64,000 nt of DNA from Pseudoalteromonas tunicata (GCF_002310815.1 NZ_CP011033.1:744001-808000); one strand, 5' to 3'; numbered from the stretch's first letter, positions 34,416-43,991 are shown. Made by a program: numbers and translations. The notes: a model not told the origin generated them from the sequence alone.

Positions 34416-36227
34416 ATGAGAATTTCTTTTGCAGTAAAGCTCGGTGTCTTAATGATAGTGTTAATGACTGCATTAGTTGGCAGTATTCTTATTTACTTTT
34501 ATCAATACTCGGTCGCGACGCTTAATAATGATTTAAAACAGGCAATTGGTGATGTAACACGCACGGCAAGCTTTGTATTTAAAGAAGAAGAACGTGAGCA
34601 AATTATGCAGTTACGCAATAAGCTTAATAGTACTTTAAGTGATGACTTTGCATTAAAAGTGAGATCTTTTTCACAACTTGAAGAAGGATCAACCGAATTA
34701 TTACTTTCTCAAGAGCAATCAAAAGCGTTAGAGGGAACCCTTGATTTTCAATATCTAGTTCAGCTGTTACGGCGCATTCAAGAGGGCAGCCGAAATCGAG
34801 TCAATGCCCTGGGTTTATTACCGCAAACAAATATTTTAGCCACGAATGCATCGCGCGCTGCCTGGGCATATTTATTGGTTCGAGTGCCAAATACTCAAGC
34901 AAAAGATGCACTGATGTTTTTGGCTGATTCTAATTATCAAAAAGATGATTTTTCGACCGAAGGAAACCCAATTGGTAATATGTATCGCCCGCCAGCCTTT
35001 TTTACTGCTCCGTTTACTCAAGGAGTAATGGGCATTGCGGATAATTGGTATACCGACGAATTTGGTACTGTGATGACAGCTTTAGTGCCAATCAAAGCTG
35101 AGAATGGTGAAGTGATTGCAGTGCTTGGCATTGATTATGATGTGGCATCTTTTCAAAATCGTATTGAAAAACAAAAACAAATTAGTTGGAGTGTATTTGG
35201 GGTTTCTTTAATTGTTGCCCTCACTATTGCTTTAGTTATTGCGGGTTGGATATCCCTACCTTTAAGTAAATTAAGATCCGGTGCCGAGCAGCTTTCAAGA
35301 CAAGACTTTGCTTATAGAGTTAGGATTAAGAGTCACGATGAATTTGGTGTTTTGGCAAATACCTTTAATCAAGTGAGTGAGAAGTTAGGCCAATTTACTA
35401 GTAATTTAGAAGCCATAGTGGATGAGCGCACAGCGCAATTAACTAAAGCAAACGAAAAAGTAATTGAATTAAATAAACGTTTAAGTGAGGAGAATGAATA
35501 CCTAGGGGCTGAGGTTGATAATTTACTCGAACTTAGAAAAAAATATATGCCTTACATTAATAGTCGGGTAAAAATTGGAGAATTTGAGCTCAGTTTAAAT
35601 TATTTACCTTCAAGAAATATAGCTGGCGATTTTTGGCAAATTTTACCCCAAGGTCAGCTGCAGCCTGCGCTTTATTTTGGTCAAGTATCAGGTGGTGGTT
35701 TAGAAACAGCCTCGTTAACGTTACAACTGCAAAGTTTACTACAATATCAGATTGGCGATACTCAAGATAAATTGGCCGCTTCGAATCATATGGTGTTACA
35801 ACAATCAAAAATCTTAAACTGTGATTTTTTAGTTAAAATGCTGGCGATTGAATTTGATAACCACAATTTAAAAATTGTTGGCCAATGCCAAGACCCTATT
35901 TTATTTAATAAAAAACGTTGTACTGAAATTAGCATTACTCAAGATAATTTTGTTTTAGGGTTAAATCATCACTTAGATTTAAAAGCGATAGACTGCACAC
36001 CTCAGTTAGACGATGTGCTGTTGGTCTATTCTTCAGGATTTAGACAAGCATTGTTAAAATTAAGCAATCATAAGCAAGACTTTGCAACCTGTTCAGACTT
36101 AATTGCTGCATCTGGGTTACAGCAGCACAGCTCACAAGAGTTATTAGAGAAATTTAGAAGTGAGATTTGGTTTAATGATTTCCCAAGTGACATCAGTTTT
36201 ATTCAAATTAAACGGATTAACGTATGA
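34416..36227 (+). CDS. Cache-HAMP-SpoIIE-type phosphatase with substituted metal ligands
   Basis: A 603-residue membrane protein. A helix near residues 8-30, a periplasmic Cache-like region ending in VPIKAENGEVIAVLGIDYD, a second helix near 255-280, a HAMP domain (PLSKLRSGAEQLSRQDFAYRV), a coiled-coil linker (NEKVIELNKRLSEENEYLG) and a PP2C/SpoIIE-type domain from about 385. In that domain AGDFWQI keeps Asp 405 and the last block keeps FPSDISF, but the DVSG-type motif reads GQVSGGG (Gln 423) and the TDG-type motif reads YSSGF (Ser 540). Two of the four usual metal-binding Asp are thus gone, so phosphatase activity is doubtful. The gene overlaps a STAS-like gene by four bases. Confidence 0.78.
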   Translation: MRISFAVKLGVLMIVLMTALVGSILIYFYQYSVATLNNDLKQAIGDVTRTASFVFKEEEREQIMQLRNKLNSTLSDDFALKVRSFSQLEEGSTELLLSQEQSKALEGTLDFQYLVQLLRRIQEGSRNRVNALGLLPQTNILATNASRAAWAYLLVRVPNTQAKDALMFLADSNYQKDDFSTEGNPIGNMYRPPAFFTAPFTQGVMGIADNWYTDEFGTVMTALVPIKAENGEVIAVLGIDYDVASFQNRIEKQKQISWSVFGVSLIVALTIALVIAGWISLPLSKLRSGAEQLSRQDFAYRVRIKSHDEFGVLANTFNQVSEKLGQFTSNLEAIVDERTAQLTKANEKVIELNKRLSEENEYLGAEVDNLLELRKKYMPYINSRVKIGEFELSLNYLPSRNIAGDFWQILPQGQLQPALYFGQVSGGGLETASLTLQLQSLLQYQIGDTQDKLAASNHMVLQQSKILNCDFLVKMLAIEFDNHNLKIVGQCQDPILFNKKRCTEISITQDNFVLGLNHHLDLKAIDCTPQLDDVLLVYSSGFRQALLKLSNHKQDFATCSDLIAASGLQQHSSQELLEKFRSEIWFNDFPSDISFIQIKRINV

Positions 36228-36592
36228 GCCTTCAAATCAATGATCTCGGTGTTTTTTTTGATAAAAATAATAACCGACTAGTATTTGATACTGAATGTCG
36301 ACTCGCGAATGCGAAAGGACAAAAATTTGTTAAATCATTACTTGATTATTTGCAGCGTGAATCGGTATCAGTATTAGAAATTCAGTTGGCACAGTTAGAG
36401 TTTTTTGATTTAAATACTGAATTATTTATTTATCTTGTCATTAAACAAATGAGTAAAAACAAAATAGCTTCGTTACTGATAAAAACGAATGATCAAAAAT
36501 ATCAGCTACGTATGTTAATCGCTAATATTCTTAAAATTAACTCAGAACTGAAAATTGAATTTTTAATTAATCCCGAGTTGAGCGCAATTTAG
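36224..36592 (+). CDS. STAS-like anti-sigma-factor-antagonist protein
   Basis: A 122-residue small soluble protein beginning MSLQINDLGVFFDKNNNRLVFD. The predicted order of strands and helices and the central VLEIQLAQLEFFDLNTELFIYLVIK block resemble a STAS domain, but the position equivalent to the phosphorylated Ser of the DSSG motif is Leu/Asn (FFDLNTEL). It overlaps the SpoIIE-type gene by four bases, which supports a partner-switch pairing. No anti-sigma kinase gene is present in the island. The family call is tentative because sequence similarity is low; the context is the better argument. It is the last gene of the T6SS operon. Confidence 0.5.
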   Translation: MSLQINDLGVFFDKNNNRLVFDTECRLANAKGQKFVKSLLDYLQRESVSVLEIQLAQLEFFDLNTELFIYLVIKQMSKNKIASLLIKTNDQKYQLRMLIANILKINSELKIEFLINPELSAI

Positions 36593-37057
36593 CATGCCAA
36601 TTACTCATCAATTCGTTATTTTCAGGGGGTGATAACGGGGAAATTGTTGGCATCGGCGTGAGTTTTGAGATTGGTTGTAGGTGCAAGCTCAAAAGGGATT
36701 GCTAAATCAACAGGAATAAACTAAAGGGTCAAGTCCTGAGGGATCCCCACATTTTTTATCCAAGCTACAAGCACTCACTGCAATCCTTATTTAATTGCTT
36801 GAGTGCTTCTGAAAAAATTTTCAGTTTTATTTTATAACCAAATTTTTCGAAATATTTAGTACTCAAAATAAATTCAGGCAGTACGTTCCGATTTTTTATC
36901 ATATTCACTTGATATCGTCGATGTACAATCAATATTTGTTACCGTTAAAACTGCTAGACAAAAGATAAAATTAGCAATTAATGTAATCAATAATGCGACA
37001 CTTAAGCTGCCTTTTAATAGCTACGACAATGACGTGAGCTCATATCTACACATAAGA
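36593..37057. other. Gene-poor stretch after the T6SS operon
   Basis: No convincing gene. A 45-codon frame starting with ATG runs on the minus strand at 36765-36902, and a 70-codon open stretch without a start codon runs on the plus strand up to 37078, overlapping the end of the barrel gene. Both look like decayed or chance frames. A copy of AGGGTCAAGTC lies at 36725-36735. No terminator is obvious after the STAS gene. Confidence 0.5.
36725..36735 (+). repeat. Direct repeat AGGGTCAAGTC, left copy
   Basis: An 11-base sequence followed by CTGAGGGATCCCC. An identical 11-mer occurs 1600 bases downstream in the same direction, and both copies lie next to a TCCTGA(TGA)GGG string. They bracket the barrel gene and the truncated gene, which suggests a mobile-element or repeat-mediated scar. 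Confidence 0.4.
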
Positions 37058-37705
37058 TTAAAACCTATATTGGACTAAAAATTCTCTTTTAGTTAAGCCT
37101 TCTCTATAACCACTGAAGTTATATCCTAATTTAATCCCCCAATTATCAGAGAAATTATACATAACTGAAGTTCCAAATATAAATGACGTTTCAGTTGATT
37201 TATTAGACGATGTAGAAGTTGCGTTACTTGAATTACAACTAGGGCCTATCCTAAAGCTGTAATTGGCTGTAGGACAAATGCTAATTTCATTTTTTTCCTT
37301 CCCTATAATAACACCAGCATCAAAATCTAACTGCCAAGATTCGTTAAATAAAATGGTGTAGCCGCCTTCAATTGAAAACAAGGTTGTTTCATAAAGAGCT
37401 TCTGTGGTAATTAAATCGGCATTTTCATCGATTCGCAGTTCGACACCACTACTTTCAATAATACTTTGTGTAGTCCCAACTTTAGCACTCCATTGAGGAG
37501 TAAATTGGTAAGAAGCAGCTAATTTTAGCGGCAAGTCCTCAGATTCAACATTAAAGCTATCTAACTCAAACTTATTAAGGGAACTCCATACTAAACCCGT
37601 TTCAATAGAAAAATAAGGGGTAAACTCAGATGCAGAGTTATTTGCCATAACAAAAGAACTACCAAAGATAAAGGTCGTGCAACTCAAGAACTTTATTAAT
37701 TTCAT
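37058..37705 (-). CDS. Outer-membrane beta-barrel protein
   Basis: A 215-residue protein with a signal peptide (KLIKFLSCTTFIFGSSFVMA, cleavage after MA) and a mature part rich in alternating aromatic/hydrophobic strands (YTILFNESWQLDFDAGVIIGK, FIFGTSVMYNFSDNWGIKLGYNFSG). It ends in LVQYRF, with the C-terminal Phe of the barrel assembly signal. It looks like an eight- or ten-strand OmpA/OmpW-like barrel. It starts 18 bases after the truncated secreted gene on the same strand and may share its promoter. No ligand is suggested by the sequence. Confidence 0.7.
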   Translation of the reverse strand: MKLIKFLSCTTFIFGSSFVMANNSASEFTPYFSIETGLVWSSLNKFELDSFNVESEDLPLKLAASYQFTPQWSAKVGTTQSIIESSGVELRIDENADLITTEALYETTLFSIEGGYTILFNESWQLDFDAGVIIGKEKNEISICPTANYSFRIGPSCNSSNATSTSSNKSTETSFIFGTSVMYNFSDNWGIKLGYNFSGYREGLTKREFLVQYRF

Positions 37706-37723
37706 TATAATTCCTTAACTAAA

Positions 37724-38032
37724 TTAGTTTGGGTCAAATTCAGGTGACTTCCACATTGCGGTAGTAAAGTCAGGATAGCCAAATTGATCAGCGTACGTCA
37801 TAACAATCACATCACGTCCTGTGTTTAATAACCACTTTCTAAATTCAAGGGGTAAATTGTGATAATAATCACTAGCAGAAAATTGATTTTTAGGATCATA
37901 ACCCTCAACCAACACAACAGGCTTATCAACAACACTGCTATCATCGCTTGAATATATAGTTAGGTTTGCTGCTGACGAGAAACCACTTGTTGTAGCAAAT
38001 AATCCGCCTAGTAAAAGAGATAAATATTTCAT
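37724..38032 (-). CDS. Truncated secreted protein, possible alpha/beta-hydrolase fragment
   Basis: A 102-residue protein from the ATG at 38032, which has a GGAAATTC Shine-Dalgarno; an earlier in-frame start at 38056 adds eight residues and is less likely. It has a signal peptide (YLSLLLGGLFATTSGFSSA, cleaved near AA) and then SSVVDKPVVLVEGYDPKNQFSASDYYH and NTGRDVIVMTYAD. The KPVVLVEGYD and DVIVMTYAD blocks look like the first strands of a secreted hydrolase family with larger members. The frame ends soon after (WKSPEFDPN), without the catalytic part. It is therefore probably the remains of a longer gene. Function is not assigned. Confidence 0.5.
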   Translation of the reverse strand: MKYLSLLLGGLFATTSGFSSAANLTIYSSDDSSVVDKPVVLVEGYDPKNQFSASDYYHNLPLEFRKWLLNTGRDVIVMTYADQFGYPDFTTAMWKSPEFDPN

Positions 38033-38905
38033 GAATTTCCTTTCATTACTTCTCATAAATCACATAAAGCCGCTTTGCAGTACATAAGTAGAAACGCGCA
38101 CTCTAATTTGTAATTTTCTATTTAGTTTAACTAATTGAATAATGTAGTACCCAATAATGGAGCATACTGCATAAGAATACTAGACATCTATAAAAGAATA
38201 AATGTAAACGTCTAGCAAATCACACCTACTTTTTACATTCTAGGGTAACAGGCTGTTGATATCTTACGCTGGTTGGTACAGTTCATTAATACAAGATATG
38301 ATGGGGTCCTGATGAGGGTTCGCCAGGGTCAAGTCTTTCTTTTTGCCTTCCACTTAAATAAATTTATAAACATCATTTTTAAATCATTAAAATTATGATT
38401 TTTATTTTTTTACTTTGAACCTTAGCAAGAGTTTGTGCTGCTTTATTTGCAGGTATCAGTGCTTTGCCGCGATAAATCACGACCTAAAAGTTGGATGTTG
38501 CAATGGATTTTAACCTCGGTGTCGTGCAGCGTCTCGGGGCGCTCGGTGGTGAAAATCGGTTTGTTTCTCTTATCTAAAAACGACAGACAGGATGCACTAA
38601 TATTGGAATGGCTCTAAAACTGTGGCCAATTTTACTTGAGTACTACATACGATGTTTTTGTTCATCAGTTCGCAATTACTTTTATGAAGAATGCTAGCGG
38701 CTTTCTCCAGACTATCTCTTGCGATTTAACCCTTGCAATTTGCGAGTAGTTATCGTTAAATAACAATGTGTTATTTAAACGGTGATTTTTCTACAAAGGA
38801 CTTTCACTTCATAAGTGAATGCCCATGTAGGGCGTACACAAGTCAAGTCAGCAGCACACCAGCGAAGCTGGCGCCTCGGAGTATTGTATTTTTAAAGGAC
38901 TATCG
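38033..38905. other. 873-base stretch with no convincing gene
   Basis: A 60-codon frame at 38435-38617 has no ribosome-binding site and odd composition, so I do not call it. A second AGGGTCAAGTC lies at 38325-38335. A short inverted repeat (GTTAAATAAC and GTTATTTAAAC) sits at 38755-38780. Near 38855 an AGCGAAGCT palindrome precedes the lipoprotein gene. The DNA seems a remnant of lost genes. Confidence 0.4.
38325..38335 (+). repeat. Direct repeat AGGGTCAAGTC, right copy
   Basis: Identical to the 11-mer at 36725-36735 and in the same orientation. It is preceded by TCCTGATGAGGGTTCGCC, similar to the TCCTGAGGGATCCCC that follows the left copy. Confidence 0.4.
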
Positions 38906-39223
38906 ATGAAATACCTAGGATTGATATCAATAATTTTTCTGGCTGGATGCCAGTCTACCCCCACTTTCTGTGAACGAGAGCCTGATTCTAATTTATGTAA
39001 TCAAAAAACTTACCAGTATACTACTGATCAAGCACTAGAGGAGTTTGAATCTCGAAAATCAAACAAAGCTTTTGCTCTAGGTCAAACATCCGATGGTTGG
39101 GAGTTTTATGGTTATGGTGAAGGATACAACTCGACACACAAAGCAAAAAAAGTGGCTCTTGAAGCGTGTCAATCGAGACTAGATAAACATGGTGTAGAAG
39201 GGAAATGTGAGTTAATTCGTTAA
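38906..39223 (+). CDS. Small lipoprotein
   Basis: A 105-residue protein whose signal peptide ends in the lipobox LAGC with the lipidated Cys at about residue 15 (MKYLGLISIIFLAGC). The mature part is soluble with several Cys (CEREPDSNLCNQ; EACQSRLDKHGVEGKCELIR), perhaps paired in disulfides, and a GYGEGYNSTHKAKKVALEAC segment that resembles DUF4189-type repeats in which aromatic and Ala/Lys residues precede a Cys. An AAAGGACT Shine-Dalgarno precedes the ATG. It stands alone between two gene-poor stretches. Function unknown. Confidence 0.6.
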   Translation: MKYLGLISIIFLAGCQSTPTFCEREPDSNLCNQKTYQYTTDQALEEFESRKSNKAFALGQTSDGWEFYGYGEGYNSTHKAKKVALEACQSRLDKHGVEGKCELIR

Positions 39224-39550
39224 AAAAATATAATCGGGTAGCCGTTGGCTTCTGGCCCCATACACCCATTATGCGCTAGCAAGTTTAATGGGTGGTCATC
39301 TCCCGTGATGAATATGTATCCGAACATCTTTTAGTGGCACTATACTTAGTTGCGCAAAATGTTCACTGCCAAGAGCAATGCTAATTCCTTTTGTTTTGGA
39401 TCTTTTAAAGGATCTTCGTTTTCAAGGGCCTACTTTTGTTACTTTTGTTACCAAATGCAATGGCGAGCCGTTTCCTGTCACTCAGTTTAATTCCACTGCG
39501 TACTTTTTATGTGTGCTATTTGTTTATAAGACTGCTGCGACTTAAAGTAA
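39224..39550. other. 327-base stretch between lipoprotein and chemoreceptor
   Basis: It has a 9-bp perfect inverted repeat, CACCCATTA at 39263-39271 and TAATGGGTG at 39286-39294, which may end transcription of the lipoprotein gene although no T-run follows. Around 39437-39460 a repeated TTTTGTTAC tract occurs; similar strings recur between genes in this group as far as I recall, so it may belong to a dispersed repeat. No gene is seen. Confidence 0.35.
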
Positions 39551-41563
39551 TTAGAGTTTAAAACGCGATACGAGTTGTTCAAGTTCGGTTACTTTGGCGT
39601 CGAGCTCTTTCGCTGAGTCTGAACCAATTTTAGTTTGTGTGACTGAATCATTAGCAATATCGCTAATGGCAGTAATATCACGAGATATTTCTTGTGTGGC
39701 ATGCGATTGTTCATCACTCGCGGTAGCTATGGCATGGATCATGGTATTAGCATCAACAGTGCGTTGTACTATTTTATCTAATGCGGCGCCTGCACTGTTA
39801 GCGAGTTTTACACCAGCCGAAACCAACTCAGTGCCATCACCCATGCGAGAAACTGCCTGACGCGTTTCATTTTGAATAGAGCTAATTAAACTACCAACTT
39901 CTTTGGTCGCTTTTGATGTGCGCTCTGCAAGTCCTCTCACTTCATCTGCCACCACCGCGAATCCTCGGCCAAGATCACCGGCTCGGGCTGCTTCAATCGC
40001 AGCATTAAGCGCTAATAGATTGGTTTGTTCTGCAATATCATTAATTACTTTGATAACATCACCAATTTCTTCACCGCGACGGCCAAGACTATCTACTGTG
40101 GCAGCGGTTTCATTAACAACAGAAGCAATGCGATTGATGCCATTGACCGTCTCTTGCATAATACGGCCACCTTCTTGCGCCTCTTCACCTGCTTGTTGTG
40201 ACGTTTTAGCTGCTTCTGCACTTTGTGAGGCAACTTCTTTTACTGTAATACTCATTTGTTCAACCGCAGCGGCTATCAAATGTGCTTTGTCGGCTTGTTC
40301 TTGACTGCCTTGTACGACATTGGCGCTCGCTTGCTCTACTTTAATGGTGCTGGCGGCAACTTCGCTAGCAACATTAGATATTTGCTTTATTAACTCTTTT
40401 AATGAGCGCTGCATTTCATTTACTGAGTTCGATAGGCGGCCTAATTCATCTTCACGTAAGTCATGAATTAAATCTGATCTTAAGTCACCATCTGCAATTG
40501 ATTTAGCTTTTAGCGAAATAACATCTAAACGCGTTTTAATCATATTGGAGATTTTCCAAGCAATAGCACTGCCGACCAGTAATACAACCACGGCATTTAT
40601 CAGCAACCAAAGAATAACGTTATCGAGATTGGTATTGAGTGTTTTTAATGCAGAGTTTGCATCAAGTTCTTCTTCATGGGTTGAGTCTTGTAATATCTTT
40701 TGAATAGGTAAGACTAACTCGATTTCAAGGCGTTCCACCAGAGCAATTGCATCTAATTTATCTTTGGGGTTATAGCTATTAAAAACATAGTCGGCTGTAT
40801 TTTTTATTTCAGAATAATACTGCTCTATTTCTACCATAGATTGTAGTTCTGCCGGATTTTGTTCAAGTGGTTTAATTAAATTTAGGTACTCTTGAAACGA
40901 TGCTGAATCACTTTTAAATGCATCTTTTGCTTCGGGATCGCCTGATATATAGGCGTTAAGTGATGCTATCATATCTCCGGCTTCATCTACGAGTTCTAGA
41001 TAATACCTGACTCCGGGTAAGTCATCGTTTAAAGACTCTTCTAAATTGGTACTTTTGAAGGCGTCACTAAACTCTTCTTCTTTGAGCTTATTAAGTAGGC
41101 TTTCTAGCGGGTTTCCTACATTTTTAGTTAATGCATAGATTTTTTTAACTGCATCTTGTTCTTGTTTTGGTGAATATTTTCCGAAAACGTTAGCGTTAAG
41201 GGCTTGAATATAGTCGAGAGTCAGTTGCTCTATTTTAGCCATTTTATCGCGATCGGATTGCTTGGCTGACTCTAGTGGTACCAGTTCAGAAAATGTGGTT
41301 TTAAAGCCTTGAGTGTTTTGTTTAAAGTCGTTAATTTCACTTTGATCACCATTAAGATATTTGAGCGCATTAGTATGTATTTTATTTACATTGTCAGAGA
41401 CACTGAGATAGGCTAATACGCCTGGCATGTCATCGATTGCTACCTCATGTGCTATTTTTTCTGATTCATTAACAATTAGCCAAATAAGAAAAGTGAATAC
41501 CAAGGTAATTAAAACAATGGAACTAAATCCAAGATAGAGGGATTGTGAAAGTTTCAAGTTCAT
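39551..41563 (-). CDS. Methyl-accepting chemotaxis protein
   Basis: A 670-residue chemoreceptor. A membrane helix at about residues 10-32 and another near 315-335 flank a roughly 280-residue helical periplasmic sensor region that appears to contain two similar four-helix units ([16 protein letters not shown] and [16 protein letters not shown] are comparable). A HAMP domain follows ([21 protein letters not shown]), then the signalling domain with hairpin tip [42 protein letters not shown] (here shown only in part by its A-A-R-A-G core). The start is the ATG at 41563; an upstream GTG at 41596 adds 11 residues. No C-terminal CheR-binding pentapeptide is seen. The ligand is unknown. Confidence 0.9.
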   Translation of the reverse strand: MNLKLSQSLYLGFSSIVLITLVFTFLIWLIVNESEKIAHEVAIDDMPGVLAYLSVSDNVNKIHTNALKYLNGDQSEINDFKQNTQGFKTTFSELVPLESAKQSDRDKMAKIEQLTLDYIQALNANVFGKYSPKQEQDAVKKIYALTKNVGNPLESLLNKLKEEEFSDAFKSTNLEESLNDDLPGVRYYLELVDEAGDMIASLNAYISGDPEAKDAFKSDSASFQEYLNLIKPLEQNPAELQSMVEIEQYYSEIKNTADYVFNSYNPKDKLDAIALVERLEIELVLPIQKILQDSTHEEELDANSALKTLNTNLDNVILWLLINAVVVLLVGSAIAWKISNMIKTRLDVISLKAKSIADGDLRSDLIHDLREDELGRLSNSVNEMQRSLKELIKQISNVASEVAASTIKVEQASANVVQGSQEQADKAHLIAAAVEQMSITVKEVASQSAEAAKTSQQAGEEAQEGGRIMQETVNGINRIASVVNETAATVDSLGRRGEEIGDVIKVINDIAEQTNLLALNAAIEAARAGDLGRGFAVVADEVRGLAERTSKATKEVGSLISSIQNETRQAVSRMGDGTELVSAGVKLANSAGAALDKIVQRTVDANTMIHAIATASDEQSHATQEISRDITAISDIANDSVTQTKIGSDSAKELDAKVTELEQLVSRFKL

Positions 41564-41687
41564 AAATGAATTCTCTGAATGTGTTTCAGGTGGCACTTCA
41601 AAGAGTATGGCTATAAATTGTGTATTTACAATTTTAAAACTGTAAAACCTTTTATGGTAAATGCTTGGTTTTTATTAAAATAGAAAT

Positions 41688-41718
41688 AAAAAGAGCCACT
41701 ATAAAAGTGACTCTTTTT
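41688..41718 (-). terminator. Rho-independent terminator of the FAD oxidoreductase gene
   Basis: On the minus strand AAAAAGAGTCAC, a short loop and GTGGCTCTTTTT form a hairpin with a T-run, about 20 bases after the stop codon of the oxidoreductase gene. The symmetric A/T flanks could also work in the opposite direction. Confidence 0.8.
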
Positions 41719-41735
41719 ACTAAAAGCGGTAAGTA

Positions 41736-43337
41736 TTATTTAGTCATCGATAGGGCGACAGCTTCGGCCACTTTAATGCCATCAATACCAGCCGATAAAA
41801 TACCGCCAGCATAGCCCGCACCTTCACCTGCAGGGAATAAACCTTTAACATTAATACTTTGATACTCTTTATCACGTTTGATACAAATGGGTGATGAAGT
41901 ACGCGTTTCAACACCCGTTAATAAGCCATCGTTTGTTGAAAAGCCTTTAATTTGTTTATTAAAAGCGGGAATAGCTTCACGGATGGCCGCAATTGCATAG
42001 GCAGGTAACACATTCGATAAATCAGTTAAGGTAATGCCAGGGGTATAAGATGGCTGCACATCACCTAATTGCGCAGATGATTGACCCTTTAAGAAATCAC
42101 CAATTAGCTGTGCAGGGGCATTGTAATCACTGCCACCGAGAGCAAACGCTTGTTTTTCAAGCTTACGTTGTAATTCAATACCGGCAAGAGGGTGACCTGG
42201 ATAGTCTTCCTCGGGTGAAATACCTACCACAATAGCACTGTTTGCATTACGTTCATTACGTGAGTACTGGCTCATGCCGTTAGTAACAACTTGGCCAAGC
42301 TCTGAGGTTGCTGCAACGACAGTACCACCTGGACACATACAAAAACTATATACAGTACGACCATTATCACAATGATGTACTAGTTTATAATCAGCTGCGC
42401 CTAGAATTGGATTCCCCGCATTATCACCAAAACGGCACTCATCAATCATTGATTGTTTATGCTCAATGCGAAATCCAACTGAAAAAGGTTTAGCTTCAAT
42501 ATAAACATCACGGTTATAGAGCATTTCAAAGGTATCGCGGGCACTGTGTCCAACCGCTAATACCACATGTTTACTGTGTAAGGTTTCGCCGTTTGATAAT
42601 TGTAGTGCGGTGATTTGACCATCGGTAATGACGATGTCATCAACGCGGGTGCTAAAACGGATTTCCCCGCCTAAGGCAATAATTTCAGCCCGCATTTTTT
42701 CAATCATATTAACCAGTTTAAATGTCCCGATGTGCGGTTTACTGACGTATAAAATTTCCTCAGGTGCACCTGCGGCAACAAACTCATTAATAACCTTACG
42801 GCCATAATGATTCGGGTCTTTAACTTGACTATAAAGCTTACCATCAGAAAATGTACCAGCGCCGCCTTCACCAAATTGTACATTGGATTCAGTATCTAAG
42901 GTGCCTTTACGCCAAAAACCAAAGGTGTCTTTGGTACGCTCACGTACCGCTTTACCGCGCTCTAAAATAATCGGGTTAAATCCCATTTGAGCAAGTAATA
43001 AACCGGCAAATAATCCGCATGGGCCAAATCCAATCACTACCGGGCGCTCGGTTAAGTTTTTAGGCGCTGTTGCGACAAATTTGTAGCTGGTATCAGGCGC
43101 TGGTTTGACATGTGGGTCTTTGGCAAATTGCTGTAATAGTTGCGCTTCTCCCGTGACGTTAATATCTAGGGTATAAATGAGTAAAATATTGGTTTTTTTG
43201 CGGGCATCATAGCCACGTTTAAACACGGTAAAATCGATAAGTTGTGATGAGGAAATGGCCAGCTTTGATAAAATCGCTTGGGTTAAAGCCGCCTCATCAT
43301 GATCTAAGGGCAGCTTTATTTCAGTTAAACGTAACAT
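41736..43337 (-). CDS. FAD-dependent oxidoreductase (COG2509-type)
   Basis: A 533-residue flavoprotein. The first 95 residues form a small alpha/beta domain (LRLTEIKLPLDHDEAALTQA). The dinucleotide-binding motif is PVVIGFGPCGLFAGLLLAQMG near residue 100, followed by ILERGKAVRERTKDTFGFW, NVQFGEGGAGTFSDGKLYS and a late FAD block, GLFPAGEGAGYAGGILSAGIDG. This pattern matches the uncharacterised COG2509 family of FAD-dependent dehydrogenases. It is monocistronic and has its own terminator. The substrate is unknown, and I give no gene symbol. Confidence 0.85.
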   Translation of the reverse strand: MLRLTEIKLPLDHDEAALTQAILSKLAISSSQLIDFTVFKRGYDARKKTNILLIYTLDINVTGEAQLLQQFAKDPHVKPAPDTSYKFVATAPKNLTERPVVIGFGPCGLFAGLLLAQMGFNPIILERGKAVRERTKDTFGFWRKGTLDTESNVQFGEGGAGTFSDGKLYSQVKDPNHYGRKVINEFVAAGAPEEILYVSKPHIGTFKLVNMIEKMRAEIIALGGEIRFSTRVDDIVITDGQITALQLSNGETLHSKHVVLAVGHSARDTFEMLYNRDVYIEAKPFSVGFRIEHKQSMIDECRFGDNAGNPILGAADYKLVHHCDNGRTVYSFCMCPGGTVVAATSELGQVVTNGMSQYSRNERNANSAIVVGISPEEDYPGHPLAGIELQRKLEKQAFALGGSDYNAPAQLIGDFLKGQSSAQLGDVQPSYTPGITLTDLSNVLPAYAIAAIREAIPAFNKQIKGFSTNDGLLTGVETRTSSPICIKRDKEYQSINVKGLFPAGEGAGYAGGILSAGIDGIKVAEAVALSMTK

Positions 43338-43557
43338 AATGTCTCTTTTTAGGTGTCTTAGCCAAATGACGTATTTAGCTCACAATAGGGCTATTTTACG
43401 TGATGTCAGAGATGGTGTCACACTGCAAACTCACTTTTATAGTCGGTTATTGTTATTTGATACCTATACGTGATTTTAATCGTGTCTTAATATTGTATTT
43501 TTGGCTTGGATCAGTATGATCGGCCGCTGTTCGAATTTCAGTAAAGGCAAAGAAAAC

Positions 43558-43881
43558 ATGGCATTTGTAGTGGGCGACAATTGTATTAAGTGTAAGTACA
43601 CCGATTGTGTTGCAGTGTGTCCTGTAGACGCGTTTTTTGAAGGTCCGAACTTTTTAGCGATTAGCCCGATAATTTGTATTGACTGTGGTTTATGTGAACC
43701 CGAGTGTCCGGCAGAGGCAATTTTTCAAGAAGATGCCTTACCTGCTGAGCAACACCAATATCTTGAACTTAATGCTGAATTGGCTGAAATTTGGCCTAAC
43801 ATTACCCAAGTAAAAACACCACCAGCCGATGCGGATAGCTGGAATGGGGTAAAAGATAAACTCAAGTATATTGAAACGTAA
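43558..43881 (+). CDS. fdxA: 7Fe ferredoxin FdxA
   Basis: A 107-residue ferredoxin carrying one 3Fe-4S and one 4Fe-4S cluster. The N-terminus [25 protein letters not shown] and the second cluster [16 protein letters not shown] are typical of FdxA, and the C-terminal part ([23 protein letters not shown]) is the expected tail. The true start is the ATG at 43558, with AAAGG upstream; the longer frame from 43501 has no family support. It ends at a bidirectional terminator shared with the convergent methyltransferase gene. Confidence 0.9.
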   Translation: MAFVVGDNCIKCKYTDCVAVCPVDAFFEGPNFLAISPIICIDCGLCEPECPAEAIFQEDALPAEQHQYLELNAELAEIWPNITQVKTPPADADSWNGVKDKLKYIET

Positions 43882-43943
43882 ATATGGTACATAAATCTAA
43901 GCAAAATGAAATGCTATTCACCCTTAATACAGAATACAGAAAT

Positions 43944-43969
43944 AAAAAAAGCGCCTGGGCGCTTTTTTT
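43944..43969. terminator. Bidirectional rho-independent terminator
   Basis: AAAAAAAGCGCC and GGGCGCTTTTTTT form a tight hairpin with A- and T-runs on either side, between fdxA and the convergent RNA methyltransferase gene. Confidence 0.85.
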
Positions 43970-43991
43970 ATGGTTCGCTTTGTAAATTATG

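Noticed and set aside
38435..38617. Open frame of 60 codons
   Set aside because: No ribosome-binding site, odd amino-acid composition and no family features; it lies in a scarred, gene-poor stretch.
38700..39294. Possible integron cassette with an attC-like site around the small lipoprotein gene
   Set aside because: The inverted repeats on either side do not have the RYYYAAC/GTTRRRY core sites in the right order, and no integrase gene is in the window.
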